Assembly (NCBI RefSeq): GCF_003851685.1
Contig: NZ_CP027727.1
Span: forward strand, 4,340,001 to 4,404,000
DNA: 64,000 bases
Direction of reading: 5' to 3'
Source: Pseudomonas sp. R5-89-07
GTDB taxonomy: Bacteria; Pseudomonadota; Gammaproteobacteria; Pseudomonadales; Pseudomonadaceae
Part shown: positions 9,232-18,086 of the stretch, one piece after another
Layout of the letters: each line of letters begins with the position of its first letter
Numbering within the stretch: position 1 is the first letter of the stretch
The notes under the pieces: generated by a model
The model's input: the letters and a program-made list of their open reading frames with translations, nothing else
What the model was told of the DNA's origin: nothing
Database searches by the model: none
Translations under genes and position numbers: made by a program

Positions 9232-9834
9232 TTAGAGGGCGATCGGCTTGCGGCCAGCGAACGAGTGCGCCAAGGTGCCGCCGTCGACCAGCTCCAACTC
9301 GCCACCCAGCGGCACACCGTGGGCGATGCGCGAAGTGATCAGCCCCTTGTTGGTCAGCAACTGGGCGATGTAATGCGCCGTCGCTTCGCCTTCCACCGTC
9401 GGGTTGGTTGCCAGGATTACTTCACTGAAGGTGCCCTGCTCTTCAATCCGCGCCACCAGTTGCGGGATGCCGATCGCTTCCGGCCCCAGGCCATCCAGCG
9501 GCGACAAGTGACCTTTGAGCACGAAGTAACGCCCGCGGTAGCCGGTTTGCTCCACCGCGTATACATCCATTGGCCCTTCCACCACGCACAGCAGCGTGTC
9601 ATCGCGACGTGGGTCGGCGCATTGCGGGCAGAGTTCTTCTTCGGTGAGGGTGCGGCACTGGCGGCAGTGGCCTACGCCTTCCATGGCCTGGCTCAGGGCC
9701 TGGGCCAAGCGGGTACCGCCGCTGCGATCACGTTCCAGCAATTGCAGCGCCATGCGCTGGGCAGTTTTCTGGCCGACGCCCGGCAAGGTGCGCAGGGCGT
9801 CGATCAGTTGGCGAATCAGAGGGCTGAAGCTCAT
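9232..9834 (-). CDS. recR: Recombination mediator protein RecR
   Basis: Part of the RecFOR pathway that loads RecA at gaps. The 200-residue protein shows the helix-hairpin-helix region ([20 protein letters not shown]), the C4 zinc finger [16 protein letters not shown] at about residues 57-72, and the Toprim domain beginning [15 protein letters not shown], ending with the family's [16 protein letters not shown]. The ATG at 9834 gives the usual length; a TTG six codons earlier is unlikely. In most proteobacteria recR directly follows dnaX and ybaB; here an oxidoreductase gene lies between them. Confidence 0.97.
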   Translation of the reverse strand: MSFSPLIRQLIDALRTLPGVGQKTAQRMALQLLERDRSGGTRLAQALSQAMEGVGHCRQCRTLTEEELCPQCADPRRDDTLLCVVEGPMDVYAVEQTGYRGRYFVLKGHLSPLDGLGPEAIGIPQLVARIEEQGTFSEVILATNPTVEGEATAHYIAQLLTNKGLITSRIAHGVPLGGELELVDGGTLAHSFAGRKPIAL

Positions 9835-9900
9835 GGGCGTAGGGTCCGACAAAACAACGAGACGCGGTTTATACCCGCGCCCCGGATTAGCGTCAAATGC

Positions 9901-10935
9901 TCAATCCTGTGCGACGCGCACCACCAACTTGCCGAAGTTGCGCCCTTCGAGCAAACCAATGAAGGCTTCAGGCGCCTGCTCCAGGCCGTCGACCACGTCT
10001 TCGCGGAACTTGATCTTGCCGTCGCGCACCCACGGCGCCATGGCGCTCAGGAACTCGGGCTGGCGATCACCGTAGTCATCGAAAACGATAAAGCCCTGGA
10101 TGCGCACGCGCTTGGTCAGCAAGGTGCGTTGCAGCGCCGGCAGACGATCAGGGCCGCTTGGCGCTTCATGGGCGTTGTACCCGGCGATCAGTCCGCACAG
10201 GGGGACTCGCGCCTTGGGGTTGAGCAGCGGCATCACCGCATCGAACACCTTGCCACCGACGTTTTCGTAATAAATGTCGACGCCGTTGAAACAGGCCAGC
10301 GCCAGCTCACTGGCGAAATCTGCGCCCTTGTGATCGATACAGGCATCAAAACCCAGCTCATCCACCACGTAGCGGCACTTGTCCGCACCGCCGGCAATCC
10401 CCACCACGCGCAAGCCCTTGAGCTTGGCGACCTGGCCTACCACCGAGCCCACCGCACCGGAGGCCGCCGCTACGACCAGAGTTTCACCGGCCTTGGGCTG
10501 GCCAATGTCCATCAGGCCCATGTAGGCGGTCACGCCTGGCATGCCCAATACGCCGAGCGCCATCGATGGGCTCGCCAAACCGTTGGGCACTGGCATCAGG
10601 TTGCGGCCATCGCAAATGCTGTGGCTTTGCCAGCCGGTGGAGCCGACCACCAGGTCGCCCACCTCGAATTTCGGATTGCGCGATTGCTCGACGCGGCTGA
10701 CAGCGCCACCGGTCATCACCTCGTCGATTTCCACCGGCGCGGCGTAGGACGGCGCGTCGCTCATGCGTCCGCGCATGTAGGGGTCCAGCGACAGGTACAG
10801 CGTCTTGAGCAACACCTGACCGTCCGCCAGCTCTGGCAGGTTGACGCGTTCGAGGCGGAAATTTTCCGGAGTCGGCGCGCCTTGCGGGCGTGAGACCAGG
10901 ACGATGCGTTGGTTGAGCGTCGGTTCTTGAGGCAT
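9901..10935 (-). CDS. NADP-dependent oxidoreductase (zinc-free MDR, CurA/leukotriene-reductase type)
   Basis: Medium-chain dehydrogenase/reductase of 344 residues, of the group that reduces double bonds of enones with NADPH (curcumin reductase and prostaglandin/leukotriene B4 reductase relatives). The signature LYLSLDPYMRGRMSDAPSY and the Rossmann motif VVAAASGAVGSVVGQVAKLKG are clear; there are no structural-zinc cysteines. The ATG at 10935 has GGGAGC upstream; the open frame before it is not coding. The natural substrate cannot be told from sequence. The gene separates recR from ybaB/dnaX, and a terminator lies just upstream, so it probably has its own promoter. Confidence 0.9.
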   Translation of the reverse strand: MPQEPTLNQRIVLVSRPQGAPTPENFRLERVNLPELADGQVLLKTLYLSLDPYMRGRMSDAPSYAAPVEIDEVMTGGAVSRVEQSRNPKFEVGDLVVGSTGWQSHSICDGRNLMPVPNGLASPSMALGVLGMPGVTAYMGLMDIGQPKAGETLVVAAASGAVGSVVGQVAKLKGLRVVGIAGGADKCRYVVDELGFDACIDHKGADFASELALACFNGVDIYYENVGGKVFDAVMPLLNPKARVPLCGLIAGYNAHEAPSGPDRLPALQRTLLTKRVRIQGFIVFDDYGDRQPEFLSAMAPWVRDGKIKFREDVVDGLEQAPEAFIGLLEGRNFGKLVVRVAQD

Positions 10936-11014
10936 CAGGGGCTCCCTTGGGGAATGCATGAGTATAGGGTGCAGACCCCGATTGCAGCGCCAGGGTTCAG
11001 ATCCGATAGGCACA

Positions 11015-11046
11015 AACAAAAATGCCAGGCACGAGGCCTGGCATTG
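11015..11046 (-). terminator. Intrinsic terminator after ybaB
   Basis: On the minus strand a ten-base-pair stem (AATGCCAGGC with its complement, 11021-11045) is followed by TTTTTGTTTG. It ends the dnaX-ybaB transcript before the oxidoreductase gene. Confidence 0.85.
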
Positions 11047-11069
11047 GAGTGCAGTTGAAAACCGACCGA

Positions 11070-11408
11070 TTAGAACGGCAGCTTCATACCGGGTGGCAGT
11101 TGCATGCCAGCGGTCACGCCGCCCATTTTTTCCTGGCTGTTGGCTTCGATCTTGCGCACGGCGTCGTTGACAGCCGCGGCGAACAAGTCTTCCAGCACTT
11201 CACGGTCGTCATCGCTGACGCCCTCGAGCAGGCTTGGGTCGATGCTGACGCGCTTGATGTCGTGACGACCGGTCATCACCACGCTGACCATATCGCCACC
11301 GGCTTTACCGGTGACTTCGGCGTTGGCCAGTTCTTCCTGCATCTTGGCCATTTTTTCCTGCATCTGCTGCGCCTGCTTCATCAGGCCGGCCATGCCACCT
11401 TTCATCAT
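11070..11408 (-). CDS. ybaB: YbaB/EbfC nucleoid-associated DNA-binding protein
   Basis: Small DNA-binding dimer of 112 residues. The N-terminal Met/Gly/Gln-rich helix ([20 protein letters not shown]) and the central [21 protein letters not shown] strand region are diagnostic. GAGGTGATTCCC precedes the ATG at 11408; three in-frame codons further upstream also read open but would use a poorer site. It lies 43 bases after dnaX, the conserved dnaX-ybaB pair, and is followed by a terminator. Confidence 0.95.
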   Translation of the reverse strand: MMKGGMAGLMKQAQQMQEKMAKMQEELANAEVTGKAGGDMVSVVMTGRHDIKRVSIDPSLLEGVSDDDREVLEDLFAAAVNDAVRKIEANSQEKMGGVTAGMQLPPGMKLPF

Positions 11409-11451
11409 GGGAATCACCTCAAAAGTACGTGGATCAAATTAGTCGCCCGGT

Positions 11452-13509
11452 TCATGACGCCTGGGGCGTCGGGGCTTCGACAGGTTCAATAGTATCGTGA
11501 CGGACGACCGCACCGAACTGTTGCATCATTTGTTGGATAAGCGGATCCGCCTGGATCGACTCCTCGGCCTCGCGCTGACGGCCCAGGCGCCGACGCGTCG
11601 CCGCCTGGGCCGGGGTTTCCTGCTCGGGCTTGATCAGCTCGATGGCGATGGTCAGCGTGCGCCCATGGTACTGGTTGAGCGCATCGTTGAGCCGGCGCTG
11701 CTGGGTGGCATTGAACAGGGCGCTGTGGGCCGGGTCCAGGTGCAGCAGCCAGTGGTCACCGTCGATGGCGATCAGCGTGCAGTTGGCGGCGATACTGCCG
11801 GTCATGCCGGAGATCGGCAATTTCGGAAACAATTCCAGCCACTGCAGGGCCAGGCCGGTGGCCGGGGCGGCGGCGGGCTCTACCTCCGGCTCGGGGGCCG
11901 GCTCGGCGGTGTGCTCGCTGGCCAGTTCGTCCAGGTAGCTGTAGGCCGAATCCATGTCCGGCTCGATGTAGTCTTCGTCCAGCGGCGGCTCGTCGTCGAG
12001 GTCGATGCCGGGGGTGGCGGCTTCAACCTGGGCCACGGTCGGCTCCGGCACAGGCGCGGATACCCACTCAGGGGCATCCGGCACCACGCTGTCCGGGGTC
12101 GGCGTGGGCATCGGGGTCAATTCCGGCTGCTCGCCGGTGGTCTCCAGTACCGGCTCCACGGCGGGCTGTTGCTCGGGCTCGACGGGCGCTTCAACCGGGT
12201 CATTCCAGGGCAGATCGACCACCAGGGCAACTTCGGGTTGGGGCTCTGGCTCGATAACCGGTTCAGGCTCGGCCACCGCAGCGGCAACGACAGGCTCGGG
12301 AACCGCTGCGGGCGCAGCCACTACTGGCACGACTACCGCCGCGCCAGCCACTGGTTTGGCGGAATCAACTGTGGCCTGGCTGATCCCCACTGGCTTTAGC
12401 GGCTGTCTCGGCGCATCCGCCGAGTCTGCGGGCCGGAACGCCAGCATCCGCAGCAACACCATCTCGAAGCCACCGCGCGGGTCCGGCGCCAGGGGCAGGT
12501 CGCGGCGCCCGATCAGGCCCATCTGGTAGTAGAATTGCACGTCTTCAGCCGGCAGCGCCTGGGCCAGCGCCAATACGCGGTCGCGGTCGCCATGGCCGTT
12601 GTCGACACCCTCAGGCAATGCCTGGGCGATGGCGACGCGGTGCAGCACATTGAGGATTTCCGAGAGCACGCCATTCCAGTCCGGGCCCTGCTCCGACAAA
12701 TGGCGCACGGCTTCGAGCAACGCCTTGGCGTCACCCTCGATCAGCGCGTGCAGCACGTCGAACACCTGGCCGTGGTCCAGCGTGCCGAGCATGGCGCGCA
12801 CATCGGCGGCCATGACCTTGCCTTCGCCAAAGGCGATGGCCTGGTCGGTGAGGCTCATGGCATCACGCATCGAGCCATCGGCGGCGCGGCCCAGCAGCCA
12901 CAGCGCGTCGTCTTCGAACGGTACGTTCTCGACGCCAAGCACGTGGGTCAGATGCTCGACTACCCGCTCAGGCGTCATGTTCTTCAGGGAGAACTGCAGG
13001 CAGCGCGACAAAATCGTCGCAGGAAGTTTCTGCGGGTCGGTGGTCGCCAGGATGAATTTGACGTAGGGCGGCGGCTCTTCAAGGGTTTTCAACAGTGCGT
13101 TGAAGGAATGGCTGGAAAGCATGTGCACTTCGTCGATCAGGTAGACCTTGAAGCGGCCACGGCTCGGCGCGTACTGCACGTTATCGAGCAGCTCGCGGGT
13201 GTCTTCGACCTTGGTGCGGCTCGCGGCGTCGATCTCGATCAGGTCGACGAAACGCCCTTCGTCGATCTCGCGGCAGACCGAACAGGTGCCGCAAGGTGTC
13301 GATGTGATACCCGTCTCACAGTTCAGGCACTTGGCGATGATGCGCGCAATCGTGGTCTTGCCCACCCCGCGTGTACCGGTGAACAGGTAGGCGTGGTGCA
13401 GCCGTTGGCTGTCCAAGGCATTGATCAGAGCCTTGAGCACATGGGTCTGGCCGACCATTTCGCGGAACGAGCGCGGGCGCCATTTACGTGCAAGAACCTG
13501 ATAACTCAT
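11452..13509 (-). CDS. dnaX: DNA polymerase III subunits gamma and tau
   Basis: Clamp-loader ATPase and replisome organiser of 685 residues. The product starts MSYQVLARKWRPRSF; the open frame upstream to 13809 is not coding. Walker A is FTGTRGVGKTTIARI, the zinc module has four cysteines between C and C of LNCETGITSTPCGTCSVC, and the sensor region is YLIDEVHMLS. A long acidic, proline/valine/glutamate-rich linker (roughly residues 370-560) separates the AAA+ part from the tau C-terminal domain that contacts DnaE and DnaB. I see no A-rich slippery heptamer of the E. coli type, so a programmed gamma frameshift is not supported here. Confidence 0.97.
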   Translation of the reverse strand: MSYQVLARKWRPRSFREMVGQTHVLKALINALDSQRLHHAYLFTGTRGVGKTTIARIIAKCLNCETGITSTPCGTCSVCREIDEGRFVDLIEIDAASRTKVEDTRELLDNVQYAPSRGRFKVYLIDEVHMLSSHSFNALLKTLEEPPPYVKFILATTDPQKLPATILSRCLQFSLKNMTPERVVEHLTHVLGVENVPFEDDALWLLGRAADGSMRDAMSLTDQAIAFGEGKVMAADVRAMLGTLDHGQVFDVLHALIEGDAKALLEAVRHLSEQGPDWNGVLSEILNVLHRVAIAQALPEGVDNGHGDRDRVLALAQALPAEDVQFYYQMGLIGRRDLPLAPDPRGGFEMVLLRMLAFRPADSADAPRQPLKPVGISQATVDSAKPVAGAAVVVPVVAAPAAVPEPVVAAAVAEPEPVIEPEPQPEVALVVDLPWNDPVEAPVEPEQQPAVEPVLETTGEQPELTPMPTPTPDSVVPDAPEWVSAPVPEPTVAQVEAATPGIDLDDEPPLDEDYIEPDMDSAYSYLDELASEHTAEPAPEPEVEPAAAPATGLALQWLELFPKLPISGMTGSIAANCTLIAIDGDHWLLHLDPAHSALFNATQQRRLNDALNQYHGRTLTIAIELIKPEQETPAQAATRRRLGRQREAEESIQADPLIQQMMQQFGAVVRHDTIEPVEAPTPQAS

Positions 13510-13642
13510 CGAAAACCGTCGCAACTGGGAAGCGGAAGCCGGTAATGCTAGCGGAGCAAGGGGGAAATTGCATCCGGCACGCTCGTCTAATCTGACTAAG
13601 CTGACCTCAAAGGCTGCGCCAAGGCCTGAACCCGGAGAGCAT

Positions 13643-14395
13643 ATGCGCGTAGTCCTGGGCGCTTTATGGATGATAGCCACGACCCTTCTGGCGGCACCCG
13701 CGCCGTTGCGCTTCTCGATTTCCGACAGCTGGGCGATGCCCATGGTGCACCTTGAGAACGGCCGCCCGACCCAGGGCATCCTGTATGACGTGATGGTAAG
13801 CCTGGCCACTCAGGTCGGCCAGCCCGCCCAGTTCCAGGTGCTGGCCCGTGCGCGCCTGGCCAATGCCATGGGCCATGGGGAAATCGATGTGCGTTGTTAC
13901 GTCGCCCGGGAGTGGTTCGACAACGTACCCGGCGACTACCTCTGGAGCGTACCGCTGATGATGCAGCGCAATGTGTTGACCAGCATCCACCCTCAACTGA
14001 TGCCGGTAGCCAGGCTGTTGCCGCAGGCGGTAGGAACGGTGCTCAACTACCGCTACCCCCTCCTCGACCCATTATTTGCCGATGGCCGGCTGACCCGCGA
14101 CGACGCGCGCAGCGAAGAGCAGGTGCTGCAAAAGCTGGTGGCCGGGCGTTATGCCTATGCAGTGAGCAACGAATGGATACTGGATCGCTTCAATCAGCAA
14201 CTGCCGATCGACCGTCGCCTGCATAAAGTCGCCGTGATCGAAGAACAATTCCTGGGCTGTATCGTGCGCAACGATCCCAGCGTGCCGGTGCAACAGATCC
14301 TGCGCACCCTGTTGCGCATGAAGCAGTCCGGCGAAATCGACGACATCATCCAGCTGTACACCGGGGAGAACGCACCCAGCGTGTCTCCAGACTGA
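13643..14395 (+). CDS. Periplasmic substrate-binding protein, SBP_bac_3-like
   Basis: The 250-residue product has a signal peptide (MRVVLGALWMIATTLLAAPA) and a type 3 solute-binding fold: a first lobe with FSISDSWAMPMVHLENGRPT and a later segment LVAGRYAYAVSNEWILDRF typical of amino-acid-type binding proteins. GGAG lies upstream of the ATG at 13643; the earlier open frame overlaps the dnaX promoter region. No permease or ATPase gene is adjacent, so it may be an orphan receptor or act with a remote ABC transporter. The ligand is unknown. Its 3' end overlaps the convergent EamA gene by 50 bases. Confidence 0.8.
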   Translation: MRVVLGALWMIATTLLAAPAPLRFSISDSWAMPMVHLENGRPTQGILYDVMVSLATQVGQPAQFQVLARARLANAMGHGEIDVRCYVAREWFDNVPGDYLWSVPLMMQRNVLTSIHPQLMPVARLLPQAVGTVLNYRYPLLDPLFADGRLTRDDARSEEQVLQKLVAGRYAYAVSNEWILDRFNQQLPIDRRLHKVAVIEEQFLGCIVRNDPSVPVQQILRTLLRMKQSGEIDDIIQLYTGENAPSVSPD

Positions 14396-15245
14396 TAGCG
14401 GCCACGCTGGCCAGCACCATCAGCCCACCCAGCACCAACTGCAGGCCGATGTGTTCACCGAGCAGCAGCGCCGCCATCGCCATCGCAACCGGTGGCACCA
14501 GGTACATCGCCACCGAGGCGCGGCTGACCTCGACATGCTTGAGCACATAGCCCCAGGCCAGGTACGCCAGGGCGCTGGGAAAGACACCGAGCACCAGTAC
14601 CGCCAGGTTGACCGACATCGGCGCCCTTATGACCGCAGCAGGCAGGCCCGGCAGGTTCACGCCCAGCATCAGGGTGCCGAACCACACCATGTAGCAGGCA
14701 AGGGTCAGCGGGCTGTAGCGGTGCGCGTAATGCCTCTGCACCGCGAAATACACGCTCCAGGACAGTGCAGCCAGCAGGATCAGCAAGCCGCGTGGATCCA
14801 GGTCGGCCATGCCTTGATCGCCCCGGATCACCACCAGCACACCACACAGCCCCAGCAGCACGCACCCCCAGCGCCAGGCGCTGACCCGCTCCTTCAAGCA
14901 GAAGAACGCAATCAACACGCTGAACAACGGCGCCGACTGCGCCAGCACGCTGGACGCCGACGCCGTCACCCATTGCTGGCCGCTGTTAAGGCTGGTGTGG
15001 TGCAGGAACACGCCGAAAAAACCCAGTACCAGCAGCCACGGCAGATCCCGCAGGCGTGGCCGACCGATGCCCATCACCAGCGCCAACGCGCCCATGAACA
15101 CCGACGCGATCAAAAACCGCAGCAGCGCCAGTTGGCCAGGGCTGTAGCTGTGCAGCCCGAGGTGCACACCAATCGGCGAATACGCCCAACAAAGGATGAC
15201 GGCGGCAACCACTAGCGTTAGCTTTACGGGGGATGGGGCATTCAT
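14346..15245 (-). CDS. EamA/DMT-family transporter
   Basis: Inner-membrane exporter of the drug/metabolite superfamily, about 299 residues with ten hydrophobic helices in two EamA repeats (first repeat near SYSPGQLALLRFLIASVFM, second near LTLACYMVWFGTLMLGVN). The substrate is unknown. The start is uncertain among in-frame ATG codons at 15245 and 15254 and a GTG at 15263; none has a strong ribosome binding site. It is divergent from a LysR regulator gene 103 bases away, which suggests that the regulator controls it. Confidence 0.9.
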   Translation of the reverse strand: MNAPSPVKLTLVVAAVILCWAYSPIGVHLGLHSYSPGQLALLRFLIASVFMGALALVMGIGRPRLRDLPWLLVLGFFGVFLHHTSLNSGQQWVTASASSVLAQSAPLFSVLIAFFCLKERVSAWRWGCVLLGLCGVLVVIRGDQGMADLDPRGLLILLAALSWSVYFAVQRHYAHRYSPLTLACYMVWFGTLMLGVNLPGLPAAVIRAPMSVNLAVLVLGVFPSALAYLAWGYVLKHVEVSRASVAMYLVPPVAMAMAALLLGEHIGLQLVLGGLMVLASVAAISLETRWVRSPRCTAG

Positions 15246-15348
15246 CGACGGCATCCGGGGCACTGAGAAGGAATGCCGTCAGTCTTGGCCCGCGCCAGGC
15301 GCAGCACAATTAAGCGTTTCTGACTTCTGAGATCACTGGAACTGAGCA

Positions 15349-16212
15349 ATGGAACTGGCCCAACTGAAAATGGTGCGAGCCGTGGCGCAAACCGGCAGCG
15401 TGGCCCAGGCCGCCCTGCAATTGCACTGCGTGCCGTCCAACATCACCACGCGCATCAAGCAGCTGGAAAGCGAGTTGGGCACGCCGTTGTTCATTCGCGC
15501 AGGACGCGGCCTGGCGATCAGTGCCGCCGGGGAGGTTTTTCTGGATTATTGCGAGCGCATCCTGGCGCTGGTGGACGAGTCCAGACGCGCGGTGGAGGCC
15601 AACGCGATGCCTCGCGGCACCCTGCGCATCGGCGCGGTGGAGTCCAGCGCCAGCGGGCGCCTGCCGCCGCTGCTGGCTGAATATCATCGGCGCTATCCCG
15701 ACGTCAGCCTGGAACTGGTCACCGGCGCCTGGGCGCAGCTGCTGGACGACCTGCAGCACCATCGGCTCGACGTGGCGCTGGTGGCGTCAGCCAATTCCCG
15801 CACGAAGCTGGAACATAGCGTGGTGTACCGCGAACGCCTGGTGCTGATCGCCAGTGCAGCCAGCGCGCCGATCCAGGGCGCCGCAGATCTGGCGGGCCGC
15901 ACCTTGCTGGTCTGGCCAGTGGGCTGCCCGTATCGCGCCGCCCTGGAGAACTGGCTCAAGCCCCATGACCTCACGCCCGCCATTGCCAGCTACGCCAGCT
16001 GGGGCACGATCATTGGCTGCGTCAGCGCAGGGATCGGCGTGGCCCTGGCGCCGGAAGGCATCCTGGCTCGGTATGAACAGGTCGATCAGTTGGCGTCGTA
16101 TCGATTCGAGGAACTGGCGCCGGTTGATAACCTGCTGTTCTGGAACCCAGACAGCCAGCGGCACCTGGCACGGGATGCGTTTGCCCAGCTGTTGCGCGAG
16201 ACCTTCGGCTGA
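15349..16212 (+). CDS. LysR-family transcriptional regulator
   Basis: The 287-residue protein has an N-terminal winged helix-turn-helix (QTGSVAQAALQLHCVPSNIT followed by TRIKQLESELGTPLFIRAGRG) and a periplasmic-binding-like effector domain beginning near LRIGAVESSASGRLPPLLAE. The domain order and length are standard for the family. It is divergent from the EamA transporter, the classic LysR/target arrangement, so autoregulation and control of the exporter are likely. The inducer is not known. Confidence 0.94.
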   Translation: MELAQLKMVRAVAQTGSVAQAALQLHCVPSNITTRIKQLESELGTPLFIRAGRGLAISAAGEVFLDYCERILALVDESRRAVEANAMPRGTLRIGAVESSASGRLPPLLAEYHRRYPDVSLELVTGAWAQLLDDLQHHRLDVALVASANSRTKLEHSVVYRERLVLIASAASAPIQGAADLAGRTLLVWPVGCPYRAALENWLKPHDLTPAIASYASWGTIIGCVSAGIGVALAPEGILARYEQVDQLASYRFEELAPVDNLLFWNPDSQRHLARDAFAQLLRETFG

Positions 16213-16290
16213 TCGGGCTGAGCTGACGCAGAGCGTCACGGGCTGCATTCCCATGCGGGAGCGTGGGAGCGATCCTCGCGCCTGACAGGA

Positions 16291-16881
16291 TCAGCGCTTC
16301 GGCGCAGCCAACCGTGCGTATTGCTCCTGACTGATCCAGCCCGTGAACGAGCGGTCATCGGCATTGATGAATTCGACCTGTGCCCAACCGTCCTTGAAGG
16401 CGAGCACCCCTACCACGTCATTCTTGACGATGTAGGGACGCTTGGCGGCTTTCGCACCGGGGATTTTCAGCAGGTAAGCCTTGTCGGCCGATACCGTTAC
16501 CAGGCCGATCCATTTTTTCCTGGCGGTCTGGCTCAGTTCCAGACCGGTGGCTATTTCCGGCATCAACACATTGATGCAGCCGGGATGCTGACGCCCTTGC
16601 GCCACGGTCAGGGTCACGCCATCGGACGATGCCGCCACGCTGCCGGGATAAGCCACATCGCGCCAGGTAGTCAGCGCCTCGGGCGGGCCTTGCAGAAAAA
16701 AGCTACAGCCCCGCTTCACGCCCTCGCCCATGTCTTCGGCGTAGAACCCTTCGACCTGATGCTGCGGCGTCACCGCCAGCATCAGCCCTTCGTACTTGCC
16801 CGACTGCAACGCGGCCGAACCTGCAAAGGCAGGCACCACGGCGCACAGCGACAACACACCTGCCACCAGCAAACGAATCAT
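16291..16881 (-). CDS. Exported SH3-like protein, candidate immunity protein for the adjacent muramidase
   Basis: The 196-residue product carries a signal peptide (MIRLLVAGVLSLCAVVPAFA), two cysteines (in KRGCSFF and HPGCINV) that could form a disulfide in the periplasm, and a C-terminal region of about 60 residues that looks like a bacterial SH3 fold (DVVGVLAFKDGWAQVEF then GWISQEQYARL). I do not recognise a named family. Its start is one base from the stop of the muramidase gene, so the two are translationally coupled. A periplasmic protein made together with a signal-less cell-wall hydrolase is the usual arrangement of type VI immunity and effector genes; that role is inference. Confidence 0.65.
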   Translation of the reverse strand: MIRLLVAGVLSLCAVVPAFAGSAALQSGKYEGLMLAVTPQHQVEGFYAEDMGEGVKRGCSFFLQGPPEALTTWRDVAYPGSVAASSDGVTLTVAQGRQHPGCINVLMPEIATGLELSQTARKKWIGLVTVSADKAYLLKIPGAKAAKRPYIVKNDVVGVLAFKDGWAQVEFINADDRSFTGWISQEQYARLAAPKR

Positions 16882-16882
16882 C

Positions 16883-17929
16883 TTATTTCTTCCCTTCCAG
16901 TACGTCGTAGGCCTGCTTCATCAGCACGTCGTAGTTGCCATAGTCATCACCGTTATAATTGCGGGCCATGGCGGTAAAATCCTTGTTTTTCATCGCACTC
17001 ATCAACGCAGTGTTGTTACCGCAGAGGGCCAGGTAGGCCTTGAGCTGATTGCCGGCATTCACTTTCAGTGACGCCACGAACTCAAACACAGTCTTGAACC
17101 CGCACGACGCGAAATTGAACCCCATGATCTGGAACATGCCCCACGAGGCCGACATCAACGCTGCTTCCTGATCCAGTGCGAACGCAGTGGCCATGGTTTC
17201 CCAGGCCTTGACCTGATCCTTGTTGTTGGTCTGCCATTGCGGGCCGGCTTTTTTCTTGTAGATGTACGACAGCAACGGGTGCGCCTGGTCGTAGATATGC
17301 TTGGTGTACTTGCGAAATTGATGACCTTCGAAGGCGATGATCGGCAACTTGGCCGGCCCGAAGCCCACCTTGCCGCCCGACTCCACGGTGGCGAATGCCT
17401 TGATGACATTCACCGAGATCCCGTTGCCCAGTTGCTTGGCAGCATTCTGGAAGTCCGTTTCGCTCAGCGTCGTGCCACCGTCGCAGGTAGCCTGCATCAT
17501 CAACTGCCGGTTGCGCCGTTCGGCCTCGATCACCGCACGCACCTGGTTCAGGTACACGTTGACGGTGGCCTGCACCGCATCGGCATTGTTATTGCCGAAG
17601 GCGTTCAGAAAGGTGGGTATACGCATCGTCGGGAAGGCCTGCACCGGCACCTTCACCGCCTCTTCGATCAAACTGTTGAAGGTACGGCCGGTAGGGTCGA
17701 TCACGCCATCGGGATGGGCGTACTTGAGATGACGAAACTGGTACTGGCTGATGCACTGCACCAACTGGCCGTCGCATTTGCCATTTTCAGGCAGGGGGAA
17801 CCCCAGTTTGGGAATGATCAGGTTGAACAGATACTGGATGCACTGCACATCGGCGGGCAGGTTGCGGGCTTTACCGGGGGTGCCGACCGAGGCACTGATA
17901 AGACGAGGCAACCCTTGCAGGCTTTTCAT
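16883..17929 (-). CDS. N-acetylmuramidase (DUF3380/PF11860-type) with peptidoglycan-binding N-terminus
   Basis: Cell-wall lysozyme-like protein of about 348 residues. The N-terminal 90 residues resemble a PG_binding_1 module (VQCIQYLFNLIIPKLGF to DPTGRTFNSLIEEAV). The C-terminal part has the muramidase motifs FATVESGGKVGFG, with the probable catalytic Glu, IAFEGHQFRKY, and SASWGMFQIMGFNFASCGF. There is no signal peptide and no holin gene, and no phage genes surround it. I prefer the ATG at 17929, eight bases after AAGGA, over the ATG at 17938, which lies against it. The coupled downstream gene encodes an exported protein, pointing to a secreted antibacterial effector rather than an endolysin. 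Confidence 0.85.
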   Translation of the reverse strand: MKSLQGLPRLISASVGTPGKARNLPADVQCIQYLFNLIIPKLGFPLPENGKCDGQLVQCISQYQFRHLKYAHPDGVIDPTGRTFNSLIEEAVKVPVQAFPTMRIPTFLNAFGNNNADAVQATVNVYLNQVRAVIEAERRNRQLMMQATCDGGTTLSETDFQNAAKQLGNGISVNVIKAFATVESGGKVGFGPAKLPIIAFEGHQFRKYTKHIYDQAHPLLSYIYKKKAGPQWQTNNKDQVKAWETMATAFALDQEAALMSASWGMFQIMGFNFASCGFKTVFEFVASLKVNAGNQLKAYLALCGNNTALMSAMKNKDFTAMARNYNGDDYGNYDVLMKQAYDVLEGKK

Positions 17930-18086
17930 GACAGACATCCTTGTTAGTTAAAGAAGTGATAGCACTTCAATATCAAATCCGCGCCCTTTTCATGTTCTGA
18001 AACAAGTGGCCGGCGCACGCTAACAAGGCGGTTTGGGCTTGTCCACAAGGGGTTTCGAAAGTTGTGAATCAGCCAGAGTAAATCAC

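Noticed and set aside
11452..13509. Programmed frameshift producing gamma in dnaX
   Set aside because: No A-rich slippery heptamer with a downstream stem comparable to E. coli was seen; linker codons are GC-rich.
13510..13809. 100-codon N-terminal extension of DnaX
   Set aside because: The conserved start MSYQVLARKWRP lies at 13509; the extension overlaps the promoter region of the divergent gene.
16240..16285. REP-like sequence after the LysR gene
   Set aside because: GCGGGAGCGTGGGAGCGATC resembles a REP core but has no inverted partner and several mismatches, so it was not listed.
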